From a bacterium (GTDB lineage: Bacteria; Elusimicrobiota; Elusimicrobia; UBA1565; UBA9628), in the NCBI GenBank assembly GCA_021796015.1, contig JAJYOT010000009.1, positions 1 through 38,685 on the forward strand: DNA of 38,685 nt, read 5' to 3'. A program made the translations under genes and the position numbers. The notes beneath the pieces were generated by a model that did no database searches, was not told the DNA's origin, and saw only the letters and a list, made by a program, of their open reading frames with translations. Numbering within the stretch: position 1 is the first letter of the stretch; each line of letters opens with the position of its first letter. Positions 24,141-32,776 of this stretch are shown here, piece after piece.

Positions 24141-24607
24141 CCCAAGAACACGAAGAGTCTTCTCTTTTATCCGCGCTACTCGACGGCGAACTTGAGGGCC
24201 CTGAAAGGGTTCGTCTCCAAAAACATCTGTCTTCTTGCGCTTCTTGCTCGCTTGAGCTTGAGTCTCTAAGAAAAGTAAAGACAATTTTAGCGAAAGCTCC
24301 AAAAAAATCCATGCCCGCTGAATGGACCCGCGATTTTCCCTTGGCCCTCCCAGGACTCAAAAGCGCTCAGAAATCTCCCTCGCACGCTTCTGTTTTTTCT
24401 CAAAATTGGTTGATTCCCGCGCTCGTCGCGGCGGCGGTTTCTTTCGCCGTCAGCTTCTGGGTTTTCCAAAGCCGATCTTCCTTTCCGCTTCGGAAAAGTC
24501 TGAGTTTAAACGCAAGCGTTCAGACTCCCGCTCCAGCCAACGCCTCTTCCGTCCTCAATCCAATCATTTCCAACAATCTCAATCAGCCTCAAGATAGAAC
24601 GCCTTAA
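24137..24607 (+). CDS. Anti-sigma factor with zinc-finger (zf-HC2) domain
   Basis: A 156-residue protein. The N-terminal domain has LLSALLDGELEGPERVRLQK then HLSSCASC, giving the HxxxCxxC zinc motif (about residues 30-37). One membrane helix (LIPALVAAAVSFAVSFWVF, about 95-113) and a short Asn/Pro/Ser-rich periplasmic tail follow. It should bind the ECF sigma in the cytoplasm and release it on an envelope signal. It starts inside the sigma stop codon. The regulated promoters are unknown; the upstream envelope operon is a reasonable target. Confidence 0.87.
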   Translation: MTQEHEESSLLSALLDGELEGPERVRLQKHLSSCASCSLELESLRKVKTILAKAPKKSMPAEWTRDFPLALPGLKSAQKSPSHASVFSQNWLIPALVAAAVSFAVSFWVFQSRSSFPLRKSLSLNASVQTPAPANASSVLNPIISNNLNQPQDRTP

Positions 24608-24699
24608 TTTTGCCTGATTCTTTAGCGCGGCATGTCCAGCTATAAAAATTTCTTATACCTAAGATAAAAAATTTATTTTCCCGATTCTTGGGAAAACGC

Positions 24700-24705
24700 T
24701 AGAAT
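24700..24705 (+). promoter_or_regulatory. -10 box of the YeiH-family gene
   Basis: TAGAAT ends six bases before the ATG at 24712, so transcription would start at or next to the start codon. No Shine-Dalgarno sequence is present. The 24608-24700 gap is otherwise AT-rich and without a feature. Confidence 0.4.
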
Positions 24706-24711
24706 AGAGAA

Positions 24712-25668
24712 ATGAAAAAAGAAAAAAACCTCTTCCTTCCGCTCATACTTATCCCGGCCGCCGGTCTTCTTTGTCTGTTGCCGCAGGTCAGCGCAACGAC
24801 GGCCCTCTTATCTGGAATAGCCATCGCCTTAATCTTTACAAATCCCTATCTTTCACACACCCGGAAATTGGCGCACCAATTTTTAGCCTTATCTATTATT
24901 GGTCTAGGGGCGGGAACCAATATTTCAGTCGTGGAACATGCCGGCTTTCGCGGGCTGGGATATACCGCCGTCAGCATCGCCGCAACCTTGGCGTTGGGGT
25001 GGTTTTTGGGACGTCGTCTCGGCGTTCGCCGCGACGCCTCTCTTCTGATTAGCGTCGGAACCGCGATTTGCGGCGGCAGCGCCATTGCCGCCGTCGCGCC
25101 CGTTGTTCAAGCCGAACATCACGATGTCTCGGTTGCCTTGGCGACCGTTTTTCTTCTGAATGCGGCCGCCTTGATTCTTTTCCCGTGGATCGGGCATTTT
25201 ATGGGTCTTAGCCAAACCCAATTTGGATTCTGGAGCGCTTTGGCCATTCATGACACAAGTTCCGTCGTCGCCGCGGCCATGCGATACGGCCCCAAAGCCC
25301 TTGAAATTGGAACCACCGTCAAACTGACACGCGCCTTATGGATTATCCCGGTCGCTCTCGCGGCGGGATTTTTCTTTGGCGAAAACGAAAACACAACCCA
25401 ATCGCGCCTAAAGATTCCTTGGTTTTTGGCCGGTTTTGTCGCCGTCGCTCTTGCGGTTTCCCTTTTTCCCGCTCTCAAACCCGCAGGGCTTGAGATTAGC
25501 TCCGTTTCTCAGAGGCTTTTGGTCGTCACCTTGTTTTTAATCGGCTCGAACATGACGCGAGAAGCATTAAAAGAAGTCGGAATCCGTCCCATGATCCAAG
25601 GACTCCTTCTTTGGGGATCTGTTGCAAGCATTTCGCTTGCGGCCATAACAGCCGGGCTCATTCACTGA
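24712..25668 (+). CDS. YeiH/UPF0324-family membrane transporter
   Basis: A 318-residue protein with about ten hydrophobic helices. Family hallmarks are SIIGLGAGTNISVVEHAG (about 61-78), GTAICGGSAIAAVAPV (about 117-132), AIHDTSSVVAAA (about 180-191) and the C-terminal LFLIGSNMTREALKEVG. Members of the YeiH family are described as putative sulfate or anion exporters, and the substrate here is unknown. Length is normal. It is followed by 110 bases without a gene. Confidence 0.88.
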   Translation: MKKEKNLFLPLILIPAAGLLCLLPQVSATTALLSGIAIALIFTNPYLSHTRKLAHQFLALSIIGLGAGTNISVVEHAGFRGLGYTAVSIAATLALGWFLGRRLGVRRDASLLISVGTAICGGSAIAAVAPVVQAEHHDVSVALATVFLLNAAALILFPWIGHFMGLSQTQFGFWSALAIHDTSSVVAAAMRYGPKALEIGTTVKLTRALWIIPVALAAGFFFGENENTTQSRLKIPWFLAGFVAVALAVSLFPALKPAGLEISSVSQRLLVVTLFLIGSNMTREALKEVGIRPMIQGLLLWGSVASISLAAITAGLIH

Positions 25669-25779
25669 GCGCATTGGACGACAATTCGCAAGAACCCCCT
25701 AGGTCCTTTGCCGATGGTTATCTAGGACTTTTGGTTCATGTATTTTTATTCCGACCGTGCTAAACTTTTTCTAGGCCTC

Positions 25780-26651
25780 ATGAATAAAAAAATAAGATCC
25801 CTCGTCCTCTACGCATTGCTCATTTTTTTGCCCGGCGTCCTTCGCGCCGGCCCGGTGGAGAGCGTTCCTCAAGACCTGCCGCTAAAAACGGGGCAAATCA
25901 TAGGAATTTCCGAGATGATCAAGGACCCAAGCACCTTTTTCTTCGAGGCCTTCACGGGCAGCCGCTACGGACACATCGGCGTCGTCGGCGAAAAAGAAAA
26001 CGGCCGCGGCAGGTTTATCACTCCAATCCCCCCGCGGTACAGAAAAGCGATATTTCCGATTTTCTGGACCGTTCACGCGACGCCTCGGGGAAACTCAATT
26101 TTACGCTGGTCGAGCCGGCGGCTCCTCTCTCTACTGGGGAAGAAAAAGCCCTGCTGGACCAGATGCGCCGCATGCTCGGAACTCCCTACAATTACGAGCA
26201 ATATCTTAATAAGCATTCCGTCAATTGCTCGGAGTTCGTTTATAAGGCTTTCCGAAACATCGGTCGAGAGAAAATAGGAGAAATCGAGAAAATTATTAAC
26301 GACACCAATTTCAAAAGCTTCGATGGCGAGCTTTACGGGCTTTACGCGAATCCGGCCGCGCCGCTCCCGAAAGGCGCCTACGGAATCACGCCCGTCTCCA
26401 TTATCAATAGTCCGAATGTCCGCGTAGTGCACGCTCAACTTCCCATAGAACGACTGCTCGGCGATCGCGAAATCTACAAGTCTTGGAAAAAAGGCGGCGG
26501 GCTGGAGGCCTTTGAGCGCGCGATGAGGCCCATAGCCCCCCTTCATAAGATCAACATTGATGATTTCATGAAAAAATTAGATAAAGCTTCTCATAGGCCA
26601 GAGGCGCTGAAACCCTTTCGCACCTACCCGCTGACCTGGCGACAACCGTAA
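25780..26651 (+). pseudogene. YiiX-like permuted NlpC/P60 cysteine hydrolase, frameshifted
   Basis: The first frame (ATG 25780) gives a signal peptide (IRSLVLYALLIFLPGVLRA) and the GHIGVV histidine motif, then drops into nonsense after about 26010. The second frame resumes as VYHSNPPAVQKSDISDFLDR from about 26012 and continues to 26651, with the catalytic-type NCSEFVYKAF cysteine. One missing base in GGCCGCGGCAGG (26002-26013) explains the break. Intact members are secreted or lipid-linked cysteine hydrolases related to NlpC/P60. It could be a true pseudogene or a sequencing error; the clean continuation of the second half suggests the damage is recent or technical. Confidence 0.72.
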
Positions 26652-26753
26652 AAATAGAAACAAGACCGCTCACTCCTGCCCCTTAAACGCCCTTTTTGGC
26701 CTTTTTGTTGCTAGAAGTCTTTTGCCGGGTATTAAGACTCAAGGAGAATTCAA

Positions 26754-27284
26754 ATGAATAGACACAAGGCTTTCTGGGCCATTTTCGGCCTATCCATGAT
26801 GGGGATGATGTTTTTCCTAGCCAACACGCGGGGAGAGGACAAGATGGAGGAAGCCTTCCGCAACAGCGTGTTTCCCAACGACTTTGGCCCGACTACAATT
26901 GACGTCTCTCATTATCCGAAAAAAATGCAGGCCTACTACAAACTATTTCTAAAACGTTGCTCTAAGTGTCACACCGTGGCAAGACCCATTAACGCGCAAT
27001 TTTTGGAATTGACTAAAGAAGGAGAACTCGTCGCTAAAAAAGACGATCCGGAAATTTTCAAGGATACCGATGTTTGGAAAGTCAGCCCGACCATTTGGGA
27101 TCAATTTGTTCATAAGATGATGGCCAAACACGGAGCCGTCATCAGCAAGAAAGAAGGCCGCGAGATCTATGAGTTCTTAGTCTATGATTCTAAACGCCGC
27201 AAAACCGGAATGAATGCCAAGGAATGGGAAAAAGAGCGCAAACGCTTGCTCAAAAATCTGGATGAAATAACAGAAGGCCTGTAG
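26754..27284 (+). CDS. Exported monohaem cytochrome c
   Basis: A 176-residue protein with AAGGAG ahead of the ATG. Residues 7-24 form a hydrophobic signal or anchor. A single haem site CSKCH lies near residues 64-68, and VHKMMAKHG (about 119-127) may provide the methionine axial ligand. The C-terminal 40 residues are highly charged. It would carry one c-type haem and shuttle electrons in the periplasm. The next gene, 27 bases away, is a porin, so the two may be co-transcribed. I do not recognise the exact subfamily. Confidence 0.8.
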   Translation: MNRHKAFWAIFGLSMMGMMFFLANTRGEDKMEEAFRNSVFPNDFGPTTIDVSHYPKKMQAYYKLFLKRCSKCHTVARPINAQFLELTKEGELVAKKDDPEIFKDTDVWKVSPTIWDQFVHKMMAKHGAVISKKEGREIYEFLVYDSKRRKTGMNAKEWEKERKRLLKNLDEITEGL

Positions 27285-27311
27285 ATCGTCGTCAATAAAA
27301 AAGGAGGAGTT

Positions 27312-28733
27312 ATGAAAGCGCGCACAGCAGGGTTCATTATAGGAGCGCTCTTCTTTGGATGGACGTCCAAAGCCAGAGCCGACGTGCCTCCGGTGGGGAA
27401 AGTGGTTCCCGATACCAGCACGTTCTTTAACGGTCAGCCGTTCGATGGAAATGGGGTTCAACCGTGGTATGACGGTGGAGCCGCTCTCATTGATACCGAT
27501 AAATTGAACTTAAATATGTTCGGACGGCTCCAACTCAACGGAGTCGGGGAAATTGTTCCCGATCCGATCAGAGCTCATCAAAGAGTCTATTCCTTTCTCC
27601 AGGAATCACGACTGGGAATGAGAGGGGACTTTGATGGCTATAAGTTTGAAACCCAGCTCGCCTTGGGCGGACAAGACTACGTCGCGAGCAGCAACCCCAA
27701 CAACGCCTTCACGCTTCTCGATATGTCGGTGGATATTCCGCTTCCAACTCTGGGGAAAGAAACCTCCCTTAAAATCGGGCAATTCCGCGTACCGTACAGC
27801 CGCGAAAACCTGACCGACACGGGGTACATGCCCTTTTCCGAGCGCTCAATTGCCAGTGACGCTTTTGGAAACGGTACCCGCGATTATGGACTCGCCATTC
27901 AAGACTATCGAGGTAAATTCGCCGGTACCTTGGCGGTGATGTCGGGCGCGGGAGAAGATGTTCCACAGCGCTATCTTCCTGAAAACTTCGGCATTCCCGA
28001 AGTCGTCATGCGCGTCGGTTATAATGACGGGGTGGATGAGGACATTTATCACGTCGTGGAAACAGATTTGGGACTCAAGCAAACCGAAAAAGCGGCTTAT
28101 TTCAATGCGCTGTTTAGCAAGGACACCCAGATCGGGCATTCTACGGCCTTAAACCTCAATATGCCCTATCCCACCATGATGATTAGCCCCACGTGGAATC
28201 CGTATATTAACGAAGAGCCCAATGGAGCCCAATCCATGCAAATGGGAGATATTTTCGAGCTTGGAGGCGACGCCGTTATTCGAAAACCCCTGGCCAACGG
28301 AAACGCCATTTCAGGCGAAGCCGAAATCAACTGGGGCGGATATCAGAACCTCTTCGGAGAAATCCACATGGCCACAGCGCGACTGCAAGGAAGCTATCTT
28401 ATCCATCAGAAATATGAATTCGCGATGAGATACGCGGCAATTGATACCGGCGAAACGGTGGGAGATGCGGGATTTAAAGCCAGCGGAGATGCGGTTATTA
28501 ATGAGTTCACGCCGTCTTTCACCTGGTATATCAAAGGCCAAAACGTAAAGTTCGTTACCGAAACGCCCGTTTATTTAAATATGCCAGTGTTTAACAACAC
28601 TGCGGCAGGCGGCATCGGCTCTTATGTCATGGCCGATATGCCCTTTGAGGCCAGCGCCGGCACTGGAACGGGAAACACCACAACGCGGGACGTTATCCCT
28701 GAAATACATATGATGGTCCAATTCTTGTTCTAA
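27312..28733 (+). CDS. Outer-membrane porin, OprO/OprP-like
   Basis: A 473-residue protein. Signal peptide at residues 1-23 (cleaved after KARA). The mature chain alternates polar and hydrophobic residues as in beta-barrels, and ends in phenylalanine (MMVQFLF), the BAM recognition signal. The blocks SRLGMRGDFDGYKFETQLAL and LKIGQFRVPYSRENLT resemble phosphate-selective porins of the OprO/OprP group. The anion preference is only a family suggestion. AAGGAGGAG precedes the ATG and a strong terminator follows. Confidence 0.8.
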   Translation: MKARTAGFIIGALFFGWTSKARADVPPVGKVVPDTSTFFNGQPFDGNGVQPWYDGGAALIDTDKLNLNMFGRLQLNGVGEIVPDPIRAHQRVYSFLQESRLGMRGDFDGYKFETQLALGGQDYVASSNPNNAFTLLDMSVDIPLPTLGKETSLKIGQFRVPYSRENLTDTGYMPFSERSIASDAFGNGTRDYGLAIQDYRGKFAGTLAVMSGAGEDVPQRYLPENFGIPEVVMRVGYNDGVDEDIYHVVETDLGLKQTEKAAYFNALFSKDTQIGHSTALNLNMPYPTMMISPTWNPYINEEPNGAQSMQMGDIFELGGDAVIRKPLANGNAISGEAEINWGGYQNLFGEIHMATARLQGSYLIHQKYEFAMRYAAIDTGETVGDAGFKASGDAVINEFTPSFTWYIKGQNVKFVTETPVYLNMPVFNNTAAGGIGSYVMADMPFEASAGTGTGNTTTRDVIPEIHMMVQFLF

Positions 28734-28753
28734 ACCCCGCTGGCTGAAGTCGA

Positions 28754-28786
28754 GGGGCGGCTGGAAACAGCCGCCCCTTCTTTTTT
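28754..28786 (+). terminator. Intrinsic terminator after the porin gene
   Basis: Perfect 10-base stem GGGGCGGCTG (28754-28763) and CAGCCGCCCC (28768-28777), GAAA tetraloop, then TTCTTTTTT. A textbook Rho-independent terminator. Confidence 0.95.
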
Positions 28787-28816
28787 AGACGATGGGATAC
28801 TGGCTGTTTTGTTGCT

Positions 28817-28822
28817 TATAAT
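28817..28822 (+). promoter_or_regulatory. -10 box for the YceI-family gene
   Basis: A perfect TATAAT 31 bases after the terminator and 20 bases before the ATG. Here, unlike several other genes in the window, there is room for a proper GGAGG site before the start. No clear -35 is seen. Confidence 0.45.
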
Positions 28823-28842
28823 TACGTTAGGAGGAATTGGTT

Positions 28843-29490
28843 ATGAACACAAGAAAAATCGCATTCTTAGTGAGCGCATCTTTGAGCGTTATGACTTCAT
28901 TTTCTTACGCGGCATCCATTCCCTTGTCCGCGTCGCCCCAAAGCAAAATCTGGATTGAGGGGAAATCCACTCTTCATCCTTTCACCATCAAGGCCTCGAC
29001 CTTTAATCTCCAAATGTCTTTCGAGGCCCCGCCTCAAGAAAAGACGCTCATGGAAATACTGAAGGCTCCATCGGTTCATTTGATGGTGACGGTTCCCGTC
29101 AAAAGCCTCAAATCTGAATTTGAAGTGATGGATGATAATATCCAAAAAGCGATGAAGGCCAAAAAGTATCCCAATGTTATTTTCTCGCTAACGTCATACG
29201 CCATCTCCCAAGGAGGCAAGAAAGAAACGATTTCCGTTCCGGGAACGCTTTTGATCTCCGGAGTATCAAGGCCCGGAACCCTTCACGCCTCCATCGTCAC
29301 TTCAAAATCGAAAATAACGATTAACGGAACCCAAAAAATTCGCATGAGCGATTACGGGATTAAGCCCCCAACTTTGATGTTTGATACGATTAAGGTTGAA
29401 GATTTGATCTTGGTCCATTATCATTTGATATTGATTTTCCAAACAAGCGGAAAGAATATTTCAAACGATTCATTGACCATTAAAAACTAA
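28843..29490 (+). CDS. YceI-family periplasmic lipid-binding-like protein
   Basis: A 215-residue protein. The start at 28843 follows TAGGAGGAATTGGTT and gives a signal peptide (IAFLVSASLSVMTSFSYAA). YceI proteins are periplasmic lipocalin-like barrels that bind polyisoprenoid lipids. Typical blocks are IEGKSTLHPFTIKA (about 40-53), VPVKSLKSEFEVMDDNIQKA with the MKAKKYPNVIFSLTS strand, then LLISGVSR. The C-terminal third deviates from the usual ending. An SRPBCC-fold protein follows 26 bases later, so two lipid-cavity proteins sit in one operon. Confidence 0.82.
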   Translation: MNTRKIAFLVSASLSVMTSFSYAASIPLSASPQSKIWIEGKSTLHPFTIKASTFNLQMSFEAPPQEKTLMEILKAPSVHLMVTVPVKSLKSEFEVMDDNIQKAMKAKKYPNVIFSLTSYAISQGGKKETISVPGTLLISGVSRPGTLHASIVTSKSKITINGTQKIRMSDYGIKPPTLMFDTIKVEDLILVHYHLILIFQTSGKNISNDSLTIKN

Positions 29491-29516
29491 GGAAATGTTC
29501 GCAAACGGAGAAAGAG

Positions 29517-30086
29517 ATGCCTCCACTAAGAGTTATGACTCTGGCTTCGATTCTTCTTCTTTCGGGAACCTCGGCATTGCCCAAAAAAGTCGCTCAAAGC
29601 CACTGCGATACTTTCGTCAATATTCATTCCCAAAAAGGAACTTTTCTGATCAAAGGCGAATTTTACGTCAAGGCACCCCTCTCAACGACTTGGTCGGTCT
29701 TGACCGACTATGCCCACATCTCCGACTTTATCGGCAGCGTTAATTCAAGCGAAATTCTGGAACATGAAAAAACAACGCTTCTCATCCGTCAAGAAATTTC
29801 AGGGAAAGTTTTTTTCATTGATAAAGCCTTTAGCCTCAAACTGCTCATTCACGAATACCCGCGCGAAATGATTTCATTTACGGATATCTCCCAAAAGAAC
29901 TTCGCGGTTTACGAAGGCTCCTGGCAACTCTCTTCCGTTCAAGGTAAAACCCGGGTTATTTATCAACTTAAGGCCAAACCCACAGGCTGGACTCCTTGGA
30001 TATTGGGAAAACGCGTATTTAAATCGAACGCGCGGAAACTTCTCGATGAAATCCGTTTGGAAATCATCCGAAGAACCGCGGGGTGA
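29517..30086 (+). CDS. Secreted SRPBCC/START-like protein
   Basis: A 189-residue protein. An N-terminal hydrophobic stretch (VMTLASILLLSGTSA) suggests export. The rest matches the SRPBCC (polyketide cyclase/dehydrase) fold: EFYVKAPLSTTWSVLTDYAH, FIGSVNSSEIL, EYPREMISFTD, then VYEGSWQL and TRVIYQLKAKP, and a C-terminal helix. The fold holds a hydrophobic ligand. A GGAGAAAG site precedes the ATG. The stop overlaps the start of the histidine kinase, so all three genes from the YceI gene to the kinase look co-transcribed. Confidence 0.75.
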   Translation: MPPLRVMTLASILLLSGTSALPKKVAQSHCDTFVNIHSQKGTFLIKGEFYVKAPLSTTWSVLTDYAHISDFIGSVNSSEILEHEKTTLLIRQEISGKVFFIDKAFSLKLLIHEYPREMISFTDISQKNFAVYEGSWQLSSVQGKTRVIYQLKAKPTGWTPWILGKRVFKSNARKLLDEIRLEIIRRTAG

Positions 30087-30817
30087 TGAACATGAATATA
30101 GATAAAGAAACAGCCGAAGATGAACTGTCTAAGCGCAAAGAAGAATGGCGGCGCATGATCGCCCATGATTTGCGCGCGCCGCTTTCTAATATCCTGGCTG
30201 TCCTTCAGGTCATCCATGAAGTGGCGGGCGCGCGCGCCCTCCAAGCCAAGGAACTAGAACTTCTCAATATCAGCATCCGCTCAGGAAAGAGAATGACCGA
30301 ACTCTTAGATTTGTTTTTAGATATTGCAAAACTTGATGAAGGGGTGATGCCGGTCGATAAGAAAGAAATACCGCTATTTCCGATGCTCCAAAGCGTGATT
30401 GAAGACGAAATAGAATTCTCACAGGCAAAGAATATTTCCATCAAGATTGGCGTTAAGAAAGGAGAAACCGTCTTAGCGGATAAACGCTTACTGGAGAGAA
30501 TTCTTCAGAACCTGCTTAACAACGCTCTTAAATTCACCCCCAGAGGCGGAATCATTTCGATCAGCGCTGACCTATCAAATCCCAAAACCAGCCTCATCTC
30601 AGTCAAGGATAATGGAATTGGAATTCCGGCTGAAGGAATGGCGACTCTTTTTGACCGTTTTCATCAGGCCCAAGCCCGAAGAGAAGGCCTCATTCAAGGC
30701 AACGGGCTCGGCCTTGCTTTTTGCCAAGAAGCCGTTAAAGCGATGGGTGGAAATATCAGCGTGCGCTCGGAATTGGGCCAGGGAAGCGAATTCACAGTTA
30801 GCCTGCCTCGTTTTTAG
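30086..30817 (+). CDS. Soluble sensor histidine kinase without sensor domain
   Basis: A 243-residue protein. I chose the ATG at 30086; a GTG three bases earlier and an ATG at 30092 are alternatives. The phosphoacceptor box is MIAHDLRAPLSN (about 25-36). The ATPase domain has N box LLNNALKFT, G1 DNGIGIP, F box LFDRFHQ and G2 GNGLGLAF. No membrane helix and no PAS, GAF or HAMP domain precede it, so sensing must be through partners. No response regulator gene is in the window. It converges with and overlaps the CBS gene by 20 bases. Confidence 0.9.
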   Translation: MNMNIDKETAEDELSKRKEEWRRMIAHDLRAPLSNILAVLQVIHEVAGARALQAKELELLNISIRSGKRMTELLDLFLDIAKLDEGVMPVDKKEIPLFPMLQSVIEDEIEFSQAKNISIKIGVKKGETVLADKRLLERILQNLLNNALKFTPRGGIISISADLSNPKTSLISVKDNGIGIPAEGMATLFDRFHQAQARREGLIQGNGLGLAFCQEAVKAMGGNISVRSELGQGSEFTVSLPRF

Positions 30818-31259
30818 AACGAAATTCTTCCATCTCGACAAAAGCCCTCAGGATATCCATGGTCGAGACAATACCCACCAAACGCTTCTCCTTGGTGATC
30901 GGCAAACGGTGAATTCTGCGGGCGAGCATTTGCCTGGCTAAATCGCCCACAGGAGTTTCCTCATCCGCGGATAAAACAGCAGGAGTCATTAAATCGAAAA
31001 CCGTCGCCTCTTCCTGCTCTCTTGAAGGGGATCCAAAAAGAGGCATGACATCCCGGTAAAAATCCAACGAATCCTCTCCGCGACGAGCTTCCTTTCTCAC
31101 GATATCGGTTTGAGACACCACGCCCATCAGCCCCCCATGGCTGTCAACCACGGGAACGCCCGTAATCTTATACTTGGTCAGCAGGTCCGCCAATTCCTTA
31201 ACCGTCGCCAAGGGCGAAACGGTCACCACAGTCTTTCTCATGATGTCTTTGGCTTTCAT
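30798..31259 (-). CDS. CBS-domain pair protein
   Basis: A 153-residue protein made of two CBS modules: residues 4-56 (IMRKTVVTVSPLATVKEL through GVVSQTDIVRK) and about 88-142 (DLMTPAVLSADEETPVGDLA through GIVSTMDILRAF). CBS pairs bind adenine nucleotides such as AMP, ATP or SAM and regulate partner proteins. It stands alone without an enzyme domain. It is the last gene of the leftward CBS-hemerythrin-USP set, with 13 bases to the next gene. Confidence 0.9.
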   Translation of the reverse strand: MKAKDIMRKTVVTVSPLATVKELADLLTKYKITGVPVVDSHGGLMGVVSQTDIVRKEARRGEDSLDFYRDVMPLFGSPSREQEEATVFDLMTPAVLSADEETPVGDLARQMLARRIHRLPITKEKRLVGIVSTMDILRAFVEMEEFRSKNEAG

Positions 31260-31272
31260 AAACTTTTCCTCT

Positions 31273-31776
31273 TTAAGGATCGCGCGGACTCCATTTTTTG
31301 CCTATAATTTTTTCAGCGACCAGGGCGTTAGAGCCTATGCGGCGCCCCATGGAACGCCCCAAGGAGCGGCTCATCGTCCGAACATAATGGGGCCAGAGGC
31401 GATCTTCCTCCATTTTAAAATGGAGGCGTAAAAGCAAAACCAAACTTTGGGACCACTTCCGCAAACGGCTCAGCGAAACTTCTCCCGGCTGAATGGGAAG
31501 ATTCCTGATTTGTTCCATTATTTTTTTCAAACGAATATGTTGTTCCTCGATCGCGTCTAAAATAGCAGCCGCCCCAGGGAATTTTAAATAAGACTCTTTC
31601 TCTATAAGAAACATTTCCATTTCTTCATGGTTTTCCAATATTGGAAGAAGAATTGCCAAGACCGCCCAAATTCGCCCCCAGGCTCCGATTCCTTCAATTC
31701 GCAACGCAATATCCAAACGCTCGATAATTTTCTCCAAGGCTCGATGCTCCGCCTTCACTTCTCCAAAAAAGTTCAT
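31273..31776 (-). CDS. Hemerythrin-like HHE-domain protein
   Basis: A 167-residue four-helix protein. Iron-ligand candidates are H10 (AEHRALE), the HxxxE of ENHEEMEMF, the His of EQHIRLKK, and the HxxxE of RLHFKMEEDRLWP. Members bind a di-iron centre and sense or store oxygen or NO. The C-terminus is basic (RTMSRSLGRSMGRRIG), which is unusual and might touch nucleic acid or membrane. A GGGG-type RBS precedes the ATG. It lies between CBS and USP genes on one transcript. Confidence 0.85.
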   Translation of the reverse strand: MNFFGEVKAEHRALEKIIERLDIALRIEGIGAWGRIWAVLAILLPILENHEEMEMFLIEKESYLKFPGAAAILDAIEEQHIRLKKIMEQIRNLPIQPGEVSLSRLRKWSQSLVLLLRLHFKMEEDRLWPHYVRTMSRSLGRSMGRRIGSNALVAEKIIGKKWSPRDP

Positions 31777-31793
31777 CTTGATCCCCCTAACGT

Positions 31794-32696
31794 TTAAGTT
31801 CGCTCGGGCAAAGCCTCCGGAACCGCCAAAACCGAGGACTCGCTGTAACGAATCACCCGTTCCGCGGTCGTCCCCAAAACCATGTCCTCTAAAAACCCGC
31901 GCGAACGCGCGCTTAAGACAACCAAATCCGCCTCCATGGAAGCCTTGAGTATTTCATTAATAGGCTTTCCCCACGCGACTTGAGCCTCAATTTTATGCGG
32001 CTTGTGGGATTCCGGAAGATTCTCAATGCCTCTCAAAATGGTTTTCTTAATATGAGACACATTTCCCGAAAATTGAGCGCTTGGCGCGGCCGCGACATGG
32101 AAAATATTAAGCCTGGCCCCCAGGATTTTTGCGCAAGCGGCGGCAAACTCAAGCCCAGGGACGGAACGACTATTTAAGTCATACGGAGCTAATATCGTCT
32201 CGGGTTTTTTGACCGGTTTTTTGGCGATCAAGACGGGAATCCGACTGGCTCGAACCACGGCTTCAGCCACCGATGAATGAAACGCTCTCGCTAGCCCCAA
32301 ACGTGATTGCGTTCCAAGAACGATAAGGTCAAAGCGATTGGAGTGAGCCCAACGAGTGATTTCATCAATCGGATCTCCAGGAAGAGAGACAATTCTTTCC
32401 TTAATGCCTAAATTTTGCCGCAAGCGTTCGACGGTTTCCTCCGAAGCCTTGGCCGTCAGTTGAGGATCCGCATACCCAAATTCGCTATTGCCGGCCCACA
32501 GCCAGGGCTGAACATAGACTCCTTCCACCTTGGCTTTCCAAATTTTCGAGAAAATTTCAGCCTCTTCCCAAGCGATCGCGGAAGCCTGAGAGGGATCCAA
32601 GGCCACGAGAATACGCTTAGGTGGACAATGCTTATCAACGAAAGCATTGACCTCTGATTTTTCCGCGCCGGCAACGTCCACAGAATGGTTTTTCAT
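31794..32696 (-). CDS. Tandem universal stress protein (two Usp domains)
   Basis: A 300-residue protein. The ATG at 32696 has GGAGG eight bases upstream; a longer in-frame reading from 32786 has no RBS. Domain 1 (about 28-165) has RILVALDPSQAS and the nucleotide loop GTQSRLGLARAFHSSVAEAV. Domain 2 (about 170-297) has TILAPYDLN and SARSRGFLEDMVLGTTAERV. Both keep the glycine-rich ATP-binding type of loop. Tandem Usp proteins accompany hypoxia and dormancy programmes. It is the first gene of a leftward operon with hemerythrin and CBS genes. Confidence 0.9.
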   Translation of the reverse strand: MKNHSVDVAGAEKSEVNAFVDKHCPPKRILVALDPSQASAIAWEEAEIFSKIWKAKVEGVYVQPWLWAGNSEFGYADPQLTAKASEETVERLRQNLGIKERIVSLPGDPIDEITRWAHSNRFDLIVLGTQSRLGLARAFHSSVAEAVVRASRIPVLIAKKPVKKPETILAPYDLNSRSVPGLEFAAACAKILGARLNIFHVAAAPSAQFSGNVSHIKKTILRGIENLPESHKPHKIEAQVAWGKPINEILKASMEADLVVLSARSRGFLEDMVLGTTAERVIRYSESSVLAVPEALPERT

Positions 32697-32776
32697 AAAT
32701 TGCCTCCTTCGTCCTTCAAACTTGTAGTCGCAACAATTCGTCTTAAACTGGAATTTGTGTTGCAAGAGAAGTAAAT

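Noticed and set aside
24608..24699. Riboswitch or small RNA before the YeiH gene
   Set aside because: No stable stem or known motif; the -10 box leaves no leader for a riboswitch.
25669..25779. Weak inverted repeat GTCCT/AGGAC before the YiiX-like gene as terminator
   Set aside because: Only five paired bases and a 16-base loop.
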